Shown here in pieces: positions 22,620 through 34,422 of a stretch of 64,000 nucleotides of DNA. This DNA is from Hyaloperonospora brassicae (taxonomy: Eukaryota > Oomycota > Peronosporomycetes > Peronosporales > Peronosporaceae). Where the stretch lies: NCBI GenBank assembly GCA_947650285.1, contig CANTFL010000388.1, positions 1-64,000 of the forward strand. Reading direction: 5' to 3'. The position numbers and the translations under genes were made by a program. A model generated the notes under the pieces. It did no database searches and was not told where the DNA came from. It worked only from the letters and a program-made list of their open reading frames with translations. Position 1 is the stretch's first letter, and each line of letters begins with the position of its first letter.

Positions 22620-23352
22620 TCAAACCATAGGAGTCGGTCGTTGCTTACTCAAAGGACAGGTGGGACGCAAGCGTTTAGTGCCTCCGCACATGCAACAGCG
22701 TCTCACTTCCTGTCGTTGCTCTGCAACATGCAGCCCCGCTTCACCTTCATCTTCAGCATGGCTGAGATCCATCGGTTCAGGCTTACAGTAAGCCGAGGTG
22801 CTCGCAGAGATTTTCCTCGCAAAGCTTGGGTTGTACCCATTCCAATTAAATCTGGCCAACTTCTAAATCGTGCTCAGCATTTTGAGCAATACTAACAGCT
22901 TCCTCAAAAGTAGAGGGATGGACCCGAGGCCCTCGGTCCTGGCAACGCCATTGCACAGTTTTTTTTATAGAGACGGTCACACAGACTGTCTCAGGGAGAG
23001 GGTCAGAATGCATAGCAGCCGTCAGAGTTCTCAACTCTTGGGCATAGTCTATTAACTTATTCTCACCCTGACGGATAGACAAGAAGCGTGAGCGCACACG
23101 ATTAGCCTGGTTAGGCGGCGAGAAAACTCGCAACAAGTCTAACTTGAGCGAATCCCATGTGGGAAATGCCAAGTCGACAGACGCGTTGCACGTCAAAGCC
23201 CACTTTCTAGCTCTTCCATCGAGCTTAAAGATAGGCAGCGAGACCCGCTGGTACTCAAGTAACATGAGGCCGGAGATCATGTCCATCTCAATCTCACGGA
23301 CCCAGAGGTTTAGATCTTCCTCCTCCTTCCTGGAGTAGTGTTTAACGTCCAC
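22620..23352 (-). pseudogene. Gag of element B with altered zinc knuckle
   Basis: Frame 22846-23352 (168 codons) has the gypsy capsid-type pattern (LDGRARKWALTCNAS, LLRVFSPPNQANRVRSRFLS, LRQGENKLIDYAQELRTL-like). A shifted frame, 22620-22859, carries the nucleocapsid part with CCMCGGTKRLRPTC. Against C-x2-C-x4-H-x4-C, the His is Arg. The frames overlap by a few bases, so the shift may be a mutation rather than programmed. Gag would form the particle and bind element RNA. Confidence 0.8.
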
Positions 23353-23665
23353 CCGAAGAGGACGAGGCTTAGGCTCTTTTCTGACATTGCCACAAAGTGT
23401 GTGTGCACAACCGACGCTGCTTGGTTTTAAACCTATCCTAAAAGGGCCATATAATGCTGCATGAAGTCTTTGACACGCGCATTGAGCATGTCATGACCTT
23501 GTGCAGCTAGAAACTCCATATACTCAGGCCCTACGACCGCGGTTAGCTTATCAAAAACTATTTTTTGGGCCTCATAGAGGGGTGTATATTGCTTTATCCT
23601 CACAGAGGATCAGTCGAAACGACTCAGGCGTAGATTGACTACAAGTGCTACCAAGTGTAGTGAAG

Positions 23666-24136
23666 CTACACAGCCCCCTAAGTCATAGAAAGACTTGACG
23701 CTCAACGAGCGACTTTGGTTAAAAAAAACCCGACTCAAAGAGGCAACAAGCTCAGAGAGATTACGGTCTTTGTTCCAGGGAGACCAAACGATTCAAAAGT
23801 TTCATAGCACAGAGTGCACAAGGAGTAGCTACCTTCACAGGTATCGCTATCTTATTTAACCATCGCAAGACGCCTCAAAGAGGCACGTGTCTATCAAATC
23901 AAAATGGGAACTGAACTTTATTTCTTTTTTAGCCCAAAAGAACACCTTAGAACAACTTAATTAACACACTCTCTAATGTCCTTAATAAACCTCTCAAAAG
24001 ATCTCGTAGTCAATGGTTTACAGACACCAGTCTTCAACAAGTGATACTGTGTTCTAATATCACTTTAAAGGTGATCCCATCCCTTGTGTGCACCACGCCT
24101 ATTGTCGACTACCAGCCGACGTGTAACCCTTTTACA
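23666..24136 (-). repeat. 5' LTR of element B
   Basis: Gap-free partner of 16811-17281. Its outer end, at 24136 just before CAATCAATGC, is fixed by the paralogous segment at 4197, which continues without the LTR. The primer binding site inside it is not obvious. Confidence 0.9.
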
Positions 24137-24256
24137 CAATCAATGCGGTGAGCGTGGCACTTGAATCGAAAGCAACGCCACAACAGCTGTCACTTCGACT
24201 TTCGCCATATTACTCACAAAGCTCCCCCGCACATCTATCAGCGATCTCCATCTAGC

Positions 24257-24490
24257 ATTAACACCAAGGACGGCATCTTTATGGTTTTAGCTAGCTCCGT
24301 CCCAGCCCTTTTTAAAGACACTTGTTTGTCTCTGAGTCACTGCGCCTACTGGCGCGGTAATCCGAATGACGTATTTAATGACATTTCCTTCTGCCAGAAA
24401 AAATATGGCTTGGACTCCCCCGAGGCTCTTAAATGCTGCACGGCATGTTGCAATTAGACGGCGTTCCCATGCAAACCACTCCCGCAATAA
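24257..24490 (+). pseudogene. Small secreted Cys-rich protein, copy 2 (start lost, premature stop)
   Basis: Aligned to the copy at 4316, the start codon is ATT (24257-24259) instead of ATG. A TAG at 24455-24457 stops the frame just after the sixth module cysteine. In phase beyond it the reading continues FPCKPLPQ to a TAA at 24488-24490, matching the end style (TCKPPTPPQ) of the intact paralog at 54.4 kb. The six-cysteine module is preserved: C-x5-C-x16-C-x13-CC-x3-C. It appears to be a recent pseudogene, since only the start and one internal codon are lost while all module cysteines survive. Confidence 0.75.
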
Positions 24491-26718
24491 GCTACAGCTA
24501 CATTGTGCACTGAGGTGTTCTTTCTCTTGGTCATCGTCATGGGGCATCTGATCTACCCCCACCTGTGCGCTGGTTGACTGTCCTGCCGCGAGGGCTTCAA
24601 CGATCGTCGATATGAAAGTTCATACATTAAGGTATTCTTTCTTCAAATAAAATCCTCGCCATCGATTGCGTTGTCTAATGTGTACAGTTCCTTTACTATA
24701 TTTTCTAATATATTCACTTCCATCTTTCCATACCTACTGATGCCAAATGGACCGACAATTAAGTGACTGTCGTGCCCGCACGACGTTGTGGCTAGTATGC
24801 GCATGATCTTGCTGCTTTCTTTGATTAGCAATTGATGTAGTGGGATCGATAGGATTATTTTGAAATTACTACTTTGAAAGCATGAACACTACATATATTT
24901 AGAAAGAAGAGTTGGAAAATTACGAAAACACAAAATACACCACGGAAGAAAATATGTCAAAAACAATCATCGAAATACGCCAAATAATCGCGAAAAGTAT
25001 GATTGCAAAAATTAAATCGGAATATAAAAATGCAGCAGTGATGTGTACTGAATGGATGTACATGCACAAGCCTGTAAGCATGCGTCTTTATGTGCCTATA
25101 TTTTCTTCGTTTCCTTTTTAATTTCAGTATAATGCATTCGTATTGTATACTATATGACCAGGTATACACATGCCTGGAACACATGAATAAATATTGACAT
25201 TTCTGGTAACATTTGACGACATATTGTAGCATAATATAAAATTGTGCAATATCGTCGATTTTGGGTGTTGGATCAGCGGCTCGTTGCATTTGTCGCACAT
25301 GATTACAACTTGGTAGTTGTTGACAAGTCGGAACCTATGCCACAAGAGTTATAAAATGTTTGATACAATCATTACTTGATGTCTTGGCAGGTAGGGCGAA
25401 TTAGTCAAGAAAGTATAGCTAACGGCGTGTCCGTATATTGTATCTCACATTCGAAGTGGACCATGTAGGCCATGCTGCTGCGCTAATGAGCACTTTCTAT
25501 TGTACAGCAGATATAAAAGCTATTGCGTCTATCTTGGTAACATCCTTACCGCGAACTTCACATCAGAATTGGCATTGTCACCCGATATTGGCAGCTTAAT
25601 TTTTTGTAGCAAGCGTAATGATCCATCAGAATTGCGTGTGTTGTTATCATATTGCAACCCACGGTATATATCCGCAAGCATCTTCATGACTACCTTCAAT
25701 TGCACCTAAATACTTATATCGCATTTTCGCTGGTTTGTCCCCTCCTTGATATTGTTGGTCCATCCTTCATTACTGCTACCTGATGTCGTACCCGATTTCT
25801 ACAAGAGTACATTGTGTAAGCTCCATAACGTGGCGCTTTCTCATCGCCTAATTGAGATGATATGGCCGAGACGACAGCTGCTTGTTCCTATAATGTCAAG
25901 TCACAAAAGCTGGGTATAAAATTCAAACTTAATGTGGCCATTCGTCATAAGAATAATTTACACGGCCAGTCTACGCATGAAGCGTCGACGCACGTTTCTA
26001 TTTGTGCAATACGACTTTTTATGTTCAAACGGAAGGTTAATTATCGACGAGAAGACAGAGAGGATTGTAAAAGTTAATTGTGGATAATTAATAGCAGGTA
26101 TGTGTCGATATGAACTTACAGTGTACACCAGTGGTGCACATATTTGTAAAGTCTTCGGTGCATTCTTTTCGTTACCGTCCTTGTGATGCGTTTCTAATTA
26201 TCTCGATGCTTGAGTGCAAGTTCATGATTCTGATCTAGTATTTAAAAGTTGCATGATAAATAATACAAATTCTATATGTGCACAGCAACTTTGATGTGGT
26301 TTATCGAAACATAATTGTACGGGCTTATCATTTAAGGTTACGGCCTATTGCGCTGTCGGGTGATAAGATAAAAGATACATATAGTTGTTACGCAAAAAGG
26401 TGGAACCAGTGATCATTACACCTATATACATGTAAATATATACGTAATGAGGTTAACCTCCATTGTCGACACTGCAACGTGCATGTTAAAATGGGAATGT
26501 AACCTGGCAACGCAAAGTTGCATGGTGTCTGTCTGGCCTGCTCATTAGTTATGATGGGATGTCGAGACGTTTGTATTATCTCATCTCGCATTTCATGAAA
26601 CCCTGATTATCCTACGTGAAATTGTATGTCCTATCTTCTCGTCCCATCGATAACGTCGCAATCCATCATTATGGTAACCTTCCGACTCACCTTCTCGACT
26701 TCTTCTCTAAATGGCATA

Positions 26719-26797
26719 TAGCCGCCCCAGCGGTTGAGTGGTTATGCACTGATAGTAGGACCGAGAGGTACTTGGACCGGTACACGCGGCGGGAGGT
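26719..26797 (+). other. tRNA-like relic, paralog of 12803-12880
   Basis: CGGTTGAGTGGTTATGC matches the class II tRNA D-arm better than copy 1 does; TTGGACCGGTACACGC stands at the T-arm position. No foldable acceptor stem was found. Confidence 0.3.
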
Positions 26798-27812
26798 ACA
26801 TTTACATGTCCCATGGATAGGCCAAATAAGTAGATGAGCAACAACGCAATGAATGTCCAACCTGACATTATGTAACTTAGGTTTGTGATAGATCGGTAGA
26901 CTAAAGGCCTTACTCGACAAAAAATATCAGAATCTATTGAGGGAGTGGGTCCTTAAAGATGATAAAATTTTGTTACTGTACTTGCAGACCACCCCAGTTA
27001 TCGGAACGACTACGACGCTTAAAATCTATAGATGACATGTACGTAATGATCCTGCGCGAATCGAAATTCGTTTACGTCGATAGTGCTTTTGTCACAATAT
27101 CCGCGATCTTGTCAGCAAACTGAACAAATTTGATTGTAATGCCTTAGCTGGATAGTAGTGGCATATATAAAAAACGAATATAGCTATCTTTTGCGCTGAA
27201 ATACTATTCTCTATATATGATAGACTTATCGCCTCTTGGTCGTCATCCACGTCGGCATTGGCTCGACAATTTCATTTTCAGCTCACCAACAATGTAAATA
27301 TGAATTAAAAATCGCGACTAGCATGCGACACGTAGTGCACTATCGCATCCATGGATCTATTCAAGGCATCAGGCTACATTGTGTATGCTTATTAATTTGC
27401 TACACATTCCATCGCCAGCACTCGGTCTGACACCATCTTTACGTCCATCCTATCTGCGCCTTAATCGGCGTCTATCCAGCTTTCGTTAACTATAAGATCT
27501 CCTAGCTCACTTGCTCTCTTAATTAATAAGTCCGACTTCTTTATTCCTCTATATATATTAAATACGTTTTATTGTTCCATTCGGAGATGGTAAAACTATT
27601 TTTAAGTGGGTTCAGCAATATTACAAGATTACATAAATATGTGTATGACAATATACGATTATCGGATCCTGCGTCACTTCGATATTAGTTTATTATCAGG
27701 ATGTCAGACCCAATGTATAGTCAATTATAAATCGGCCAATTTTTGGGTTCCCGAATGTGGGTCAAGGATTTTCTTAACGTGTTATTTCCTAATTTTGACG
27801 TGAGTAAAGGAG

Positions 27813-28838
27813 TGGTGAACCCGGCGAGAGAAGCAAGAGCACATCAAAGCGACGAATCGAGGCTCGACGATATAATACTAGCAATGTAAGACTCGATGAG
27901 TGAGGACTCAACTAACTAAGACTTGTCGAGGTAAGACCTGACGAGATAAGACTCGGCAAGTCAAGACGTGACGAGACAAGACTCTAGAAGGTAAAAGTCG
28001 ACGAGGTAAGACGCGAAGAGCTAAGATTCGACGGGGCAATACTCGACGATAGAGCAAGATGATAAATTGTCCATCCCACCAATAAATAGTATAGGACGAC
28101 GGAGGGAGGATGAAGGAGAAATTCTCAAGGGTACTATTTCAATCGGGAATAAAATAAGAGATAATCAAGTAAGAGCGGAAAATTCCAGTACAAGACATGT
28201 GTACATTTTTAAGGTGAGTCCCTGCGTGGGCTGAATTATGTCTGCTGTCGAACTTTGAGACGCATAGCTTGTAGAGTCCTCGATTGGAAGCGCCAAGAGC
28301 TAAGTCGGCCTAGATGGGGCATTACTCGCTTCCATTTAAAGATCAGTTTCGTCGCACGGTGAGTCGGTGTCTCAGTAGACGGCACCGCTTTAAGTCTCGT
28401 CGCACGGCGAGCCGATACCCAATAGACGGTACCGCTATGAGACTCGCGAACGGCGAACCAGTGACGCCTTAGACGGCACTGTCCAAAGCCTCGCCAAGCG
28501 ACGAGCCGGTAATTGTTTGACCAAGGATGACTTGAGGCTTCCAGTCGGGCGTATAATGCGCCCGGCGATTTTAAATGCGTGAAAAGCCGACGTCTACCCA
28601 TTGGTACGAGCTCACAAGATTAGAGGAACGGAACTGCTGATCTCCGGTAGTTTTGTGGAAAGGAGCGTGGGTGGGTGGAGATATTTAGTTAGGCGAGATC
28701 CACGACTGCATCCAAATAGGCGAACCGCGAAGGGAATCACCTGACGTACAATCCTAACTGCGCCGAATATCTAGACAAACGTTGTGTTGTTACGTTGAGA
28801 CTGCAGTGCCACATATATGACTATCTACTATACCATAA
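27813..28838 (+). repeat. 5' LTR of element D with U3 minisatellite
   Basis: Recognised by similarity of 28200-28600 to the LTRs at 33770 and 47270 and by the primer binding site immediately downstream. The first part (about 27870-28060) is a run of imperfect 15-17-bp units of the type GTAAGACTCGACGAG. The outer start is an estimate. Confidence 0.7.
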
Positions 28839-28907
28839 CTGGTGCCGCGATCCGGGAATTTCGAGTGTGCGATTGTTTCAGCCGGTGCCTAATAATTAAG
28901 GATCATT

Positions 28908-31240
28908 ATGGTCATCAAATCGAAAGAATCAAGCGAGACGACGCAGGCGACAACCGGAAGGAATCCGATTGCTGAGTCGAATTTGGAGAAATCGACTATC
29001 ACCCTTGCCGACGCGAGGGTGGATCGAGCCATTCATTTTGACGACTTCGAAGCGAGTGGCCAAGATAGTGCAAAAGACGGAAATGCTTATGACAAAAAAA
29101 GCCGCTGTATTCAAACATGAAGCAGACGAACGTTTGCTGAGATAAATCCACATCAACAACCCTCGAGGTATAAAAAGACGACAGGTCGACGAGCGCGGCA
29201 AAGAAGAAGATGGTGTTCAATGTGTGACCCCTGGTGAGCGCACCCCCCCCCCCGCTCGCTCCCAGGGACACGATGAATGCCGAGACATCTCTGGCGAATC
29301 GGGCTCTTTGCCGACTCCTTAAAGAAAAGAAGAAGAATTTCTGGATTTAACTGTTTGAGTCATAGTCTGCCTACCAAGCGACGTGTTTGAATATGAGCAA
29401 TGAGATAATACAACCCCTTAGAAGCATGGCTCTATAGCAGCTATCCGACAATACGGTGCTGCTTCTACGAGCAATGGGGTATAAGTGTGAAATGGTGCCC
29501 ATGAAGCTAATGATAGAAGTCTTTAAGGTTCGTTTGGTGGGCAGTAAGTTGGTGAGTTGGAAGCGCCTGGTGTATTAAGTGTTTGAGGTGCAGGGCGAAA
29601 TGAAGTCCCTCTTTCCGTTGAACCGCCTTCCTCAGGTGAATATGGTGCTCGTGGAAGAGAGGTGACCGGCACCACTTCTCGATGAGCAAGTCAGGCGAGA
29701 AGTCGACGACATGGGACCGGTGACCAATCCGCTATTAATAAAACCAGTGCTAAAACGCGGAGTGTTATCGAAGGTGGAAGGCACGCCGTATAAAGTTGAT
29801 TCCCAAATGGTCACGCCACCGCGCACTTCACGGACGATAAAGACTTCACGACCAAGGTGTCAAGAGGCGAAGAAGAATACGACAGGTAATGGGCACTACA
29901 AATAAGATGAAGGTGCGTACGACGATCATCAAGAGGCCGATGAGAGGTAAATTAGCCTTTACAGAAAGTTGGACTATGGTGGTGCTGAAAGTGAAAGAGA
30001 CATGGAAATACGCACACACGCTCCATTATAAAAGATTGCCATGTTTAAAAGTAAGGTCTATCGATCTGAAGACGCCTTGCGATGGATCAAACGGTTCACT
30101 TACAGAGATAAAAGTGACGTGCCGGCCGCAAGATGAGTGGTGCGATCCCTTTTCGCTATGCCTGGGCAAAGCGACCAAGATTTGGTATCGAAAACTCCCG
30201 AAAAAGACCCAGAGGAAGTGGAAACTGCTCAGCGAAGATTCTATGAACTATTGCTTCTTGCAGATCGACCAGTCCGCTATGTCGAGGTAAGAGCACGTGT
30301 GCAATCTCCTACTGCAACTGAACGGATTTGCACGGAAGACGCAATTTTATTACGAGAAAAGAGGTGCGGATGCTTCCGATCACGTCGATTAATTCCTGTT
30401 CAACTGCGGTGATGACAACCTGATGTACCCTATCTATCCGCAATGAATCGATGATATCCAGTGCGTGGAGAAGATCATCAGGCATTAATTGCTCTGCGAG
30501 AAGCGAAAGAAACAATATGACCGAGTAAATATAGGACACAGGCTGAGTCGACATAAGAGAGAGACACGAAATAGCCGACGGAAGAAAGAGGATAACATTA
30601 TTTGTCAGAATGAACCAAGACGTGAGTCAAGGTTCGACTATCGCCAAAGTGGCCGACCTGATCGTCGGATTAATCGTCGGATGAATCACGGTGATAACCG
30701 ACATGGTCGTTTGGGCTGGAACAACAACCGAGACTATGACTATAGTCGACGCGTCACCCTTGCACCAGCATCCACGGATCTCTGCGAGCGGCTCTCGATG
30801 AGCGCAGAGTGAGCCGCAGAACCAACATGTACGATCTGGCGAGGGACGGAAGTGCACAAGAACAACTGAGTGACTATAGTTCAAACTCTGACTCGGACTG
30901 GATGGAATCAGACGTAGATATAAGTCAATCCGACACCTAGTCGGCCGTCAAGATCATCCTCGAGCCCTCTTACCACTGGTACCAAGATCGGACAAGATGT
31001 ACGAACGACGCGAAAAGTGGGCCGACTAGAACTCACAGACTCATCACGAATGCGTCTCATGTACGGACCTTGCGAGCCCGTGGTGTCATGGGACCCAACG
31101 CTCATATTTGCAGAAGACGGTGTAATTTCTGTAAACCGGGACATGACGCCGGTCGGTATGAGTCGTCAGCACGATTTAATAAGCTGGACAAGCTCTTCAA
31201 GACCTCGGTGGATCAATAGACTGTTCCAGAAGACCTCTTC
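28908..31240 (+). pseudogene. Gag of element D
   Basis: It begins at ATG 28908 (MVIKSKESSETTQATTGRNP). The capsid-like core is at 29990-30500, with the clear block EWCDPFSLCLGKATKIWYRK and LPKKTQRKWKLLSE, then a basic, Arg/Asn/Asp-rich tail to about 30900. A zinc knuckle follows at about 31111-31160, CNFCKPGHDAGRY, with the final Cys replaced by Tyr. At least four stops or frameshifts occur. The same blocks occur in element C, which sets the order. Gag would assemble the particle; this copy cannot be translated whole. Confidence 0.75.
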
Positions 31241-31589
31241 GACATATACTCGTCGATCCATTCAAACAAGCAGGCTCGACGACTCTGACGAGTAGGATAA
31301 CAACTGGCTACCAGTTTTAACTAAACCAGCAGTGGGAGCGAGCTCTTTATTAGCTTTCGGTGGGGATATGCAACGGCTAGACGCGTGCGGAGGTGAAGAA
31401 TAAAAGATTGAACGGGATGGTTGGGACGATGGTGAAGGCCGATCGATAGTAAAATTAGAAAAAATTGAGGGTCGTGTCCTAAGCTGGGGACAACGAATAA
31501 ATTGAAGCTGCTATCAGGAGAACGATTGGGATGGTGGTCGGAGAGGAAGTTAGATTGACGAGTAAGGATGATAGCGCTAGTCATGGGCG

Positions 31590-33411
31590 CTGTCAATGAT
31601 GAGCGAGGTAAGATATTGCTGAATACAGGCACCAACATTTCGGGTATTAGCGAATCATTCGCTAGTAAACAACATTTACAACGACTTCCGTTCAACGGCA
31701 AACAAATTGATGTCCAAGGAAAATAAAAGTCGACGGTCGTCACCACGTCACGAACCACATTGATGATTACTTAATGATGGGAAGTAGTCGATGACTTTGA
31801 AGTGTGGATTATGCTCCATCATGTGAGAGTGGATCTCATCCTCGGGACGGATTCCATGATACCAGCTGGATTCTGACTAGACTTGTTTAACGCGACGGAC
31901 AAACTTCCAGATGAAATCGCTATACTTTATTGAGGTCGGCAAGAGAAGTCGACGACATCACATACGGAGATGAAATCGCCGAAGGCCCGGCTAGCTCACT
32001 GGATGTAGAGAGCCGGCTTTACGAATAGTCCAGCTGCAACGAAAACAGCCCATCAAATCAATACGTGAGCTGTGGATCTATTGGCTTCCCACGCTCGTGC
32101 CGAATGTGCTGTACAGTTATAAAGGTACGGCAATAAGAGTCCGGATGACGAATGTCACGACGAGAAGTACGTCGTATCCAGAGCACTACCCGGTCTAGCT
32201 ACAACTAGCACACGAAGTGTCACCTCGAGACGAATGGATACATCATAATTAATGCGACGAGGTATCACGACTGGCAGTGTTGGTATTTGAACATGTGATG
32301 GACGATAGGTTGTTCAAAAAAGATCAACACCAGTATGCGATATAGTTGAGTCAACAACCTCCTGCTGGCGAGCGGAGAGCTTACACACAACCTACATAAA
32401 TTATACGACGGGATGATCTAGTTTGCAATGAACGAAAAAATGCATCCGACGGAGGAGTGTACATACCCGTAGAGAACAACAAATATGATCCAACCCAGAA
32501 CGAGGTGGGTCGTGCACATGAAAAAAAGAACGACACGTTAATGTACGACGCAATGGCCGCTGGAAGACACTCGGCAAACACTACTTCTTTGTGCAAAATA
32601 TGCTCAGAAACATGCACGGTCTGATAGTGATGGTACCGTACCATAATATTCAGCCCAATTTGAGGATATGTGCGCGGAATACGATCAAGTTTATACCATT
32701 ATGGTTTCCACCAATCGACTACACGAATTGCAAAACGGAGGTGCAACGACGACAGATGGGAACAAGTCGCAGTTGGACGACCTCGATCGCCAATTCCTTT
32801 GTGCGCAAAGGCAGTCTAAGCGACGGGAACAGATGACCCATCGACACCTATTCGATTCGACACATCAGATTTCGATCATTCGCTATCGACATCATCCTGC
32901 TAATTTATACTCAAGAAATCGCGTTGTTATAGGGTATCACTGAGTCAGCAGCAAATTAATTGGATCACAAGGGGCAACGTGATATGCACGGACCATACAG
33001 AAGCTCGACGAGCACAGTTGGTTAGTGTTTGCAGGAACCCGAAAGAATTGTGATCACAAGTGGTAACGCTCTTCCACATCCAGCATATGAGGTAGTGTGT
33101 GATATCGACGTCCGAGGTCATGATCCCTTCTAGAAACGGTCCAGATGGCTTCCATTGCGCCATCTATGGAAGTTGTACGAGCTTTTGAAAGGATTGATAA
33201 ATGCTAGGCTTTTTTGTTTACCCGGAGACCATGGGCGTCGCCCATAGTGATTGTCACAAAGAAGAATGGCGTTGACATCCGGTTGTGCATCGATTATAAT
33301 TTCGTCAACGCCGTCACGGCCAGCTTAAATTATGCAATGCCCTTAGCCGACGATCTCTTAACTCAGCTCGAGAGCCACCAATCATTCTTATTATTAAAAA
33401 AAATTCTTTAA
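31590..33411 (+). pseudogene. Protease and start of RT of element D
   Basis: The protease has LLNTGTNISGISESFA; the catalytic Asp of D-T-G is Asn (codon AAT, 31622-31624). LILGTDSMIPAG and FNATDKLPDE follow at about 31826-31910. RT begins at 33214 with RPWASPIVIVTKKNGVDIRL and CIDYNFVNAV, reaching LADDLLTQLE, and ends at 33411. The catalytic YxDD region is missing because the element is cut. Between 31.95 and 33.2 kb only a decayed linker is present. Confidence 0.8.
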
Positions 33412-33470
33412 ATACACTATACAAGTGATACCACCAGAGGCCCAAGAATTCGTGGTCCACGAATTCGAGG

Positions 33471-34350
33471 TTGGGAAATGAACGTCGGCGAGCCGGATGT
33501 CGGCGAATCGAGATTCGGCTAATTATAAGTTGGCGATGAAAATATAAGCGACTACGTGTCGGCGATTTAAGTGTCGGCGAATCAAGTGTCGGCGACTACG
33601 TGTCGGCGACTCCGTTTACTGTGCAGAATGAGAGAAGATCGGACGACTGATTCATCACTTTTTGTAAAAGATATGGGGAAGGACAGAGAGCTATGTCAAC
33701 TGGCTCTGCGATATAGTAAAAGAGATTAAATAATACAGTGCATAATTTTCCAAGTCCAAAACACGCGTACGCTTAAAGTAAGTTTCTGTGTGGTCTGGAT
33801 TATGACTGCCATCGAATCTCGAGAGGCATGCTTGAAGAGGTATCGACTGGCTGCGCCAAGAGTTAAGGAAGGTCCGAGTCGGGCAGCGCTCGCTACCAGC
33901 AAAAGAAAGAGTCTCGTCGTCGACGATTCGTTAAACCTTAGTAAACTACCGTTGTGAGTCTCGTCAACGACGACCCGGGGGGCTCAAAAAAGGCCCCGTT
34001 TTCACATTAGAGCGACGATCCGGTGGTCCTCAGCCGAGGGCACCGAAAATCTTCTAGTCGGGCGTACACTGCGCTATGTAACCTATAAATGCGCGTGAGC
34101 GTCGGCTTCCATCCATTGGTGTGAAGTCACAGAATTTGAAAGGGTTAGAAGGTGCTGAGCTCAGGCAGAGTTTCGGAGGAAGAGGTTGTAAGGAATCGGT
34201 AAGGCGATAGCCGCAACTTAATCTTGAAGGGGAGAATTGCGCGAGGGGCTTACCCTCATGTACTATCCCGTGCGCTGACTACGCTCGGCCATTCTTGTGT
34301 TTGTGCATTGAGGCTGTTGTATGACTAATTTGACTTACTACTATGCCACA
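33471..34350 (+). repeat. 5' LTR of element C with U3 minisatellite
   Basis: Aligns with 47033-47866. About 33483-33620 is made of 14-16-bp units of the type TGTCGGCGAATCAAG / TGTCGGCGACTACG. The primer binding site (AGGTGTCGCGACCCGGG, about 34353-34369) follows, close to that of element D. Confidence 0.8.
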
Positions 34351-34422
34351 ACAGGTGTCGCGACCCGGGAATTCAGAATGTGTAATTCTTTAGCCGGTAC
34401 CAAACAATCAACTTCGAGCGAA

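Larger units (their letters stand above)
16811..24136 (-). mobile_element. Full-length Ty3/gypsy chromovirus, inactive (element B)
   Basis: A 7.3-kb element, sense strand minus, with two 471-bp LTRs and the internal order gag, protease, RT, RNase H, integrase, chromodomain, followed by a long 3' spacer. In sense direction the left LTR starts TGTAACAGGGTTACACG after a purine-rich GGTGGGTGAGGG. Every enzyme is damaged by stops, frameshifts or active-site changes. The LTRs differ at about 11 of 471 positions. No target duplication could be seen. On the right the LTR abuts the duplicated Cys-rich segment directly. Confidence 0.9.
24137..27782. repeat. Segmental duplication, copy 2 (MULE-free)
   Basis: About 3.6 kb collinear with 4197-4892 joined to 10953-13865. 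The MULE target is unoccupied at 24834-24842. The left end is cut by the element B LTR and the right end by the element D LTR. It holds the Cys-rich pseudogene and an AT-rich tail with no other gene. Confidence 0.85.
27813..33445 (+). mobile_element. Ty3/gypsy element, 5' half only (element D)
   Basis: A 5' LTR, primer binding site TGGTGCCGCGATCCGGG (28840-28856), gag, protease and the beginning of RT, all plus strand. It stops in the RT fingers at about 33411, where the LTR of element C begins. The remainder of D is not found beyond element C (47867 onward), so it was deleted or lost by recombination between the related LTRs. All coding parts are interrupted. Confidence 0.8.
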
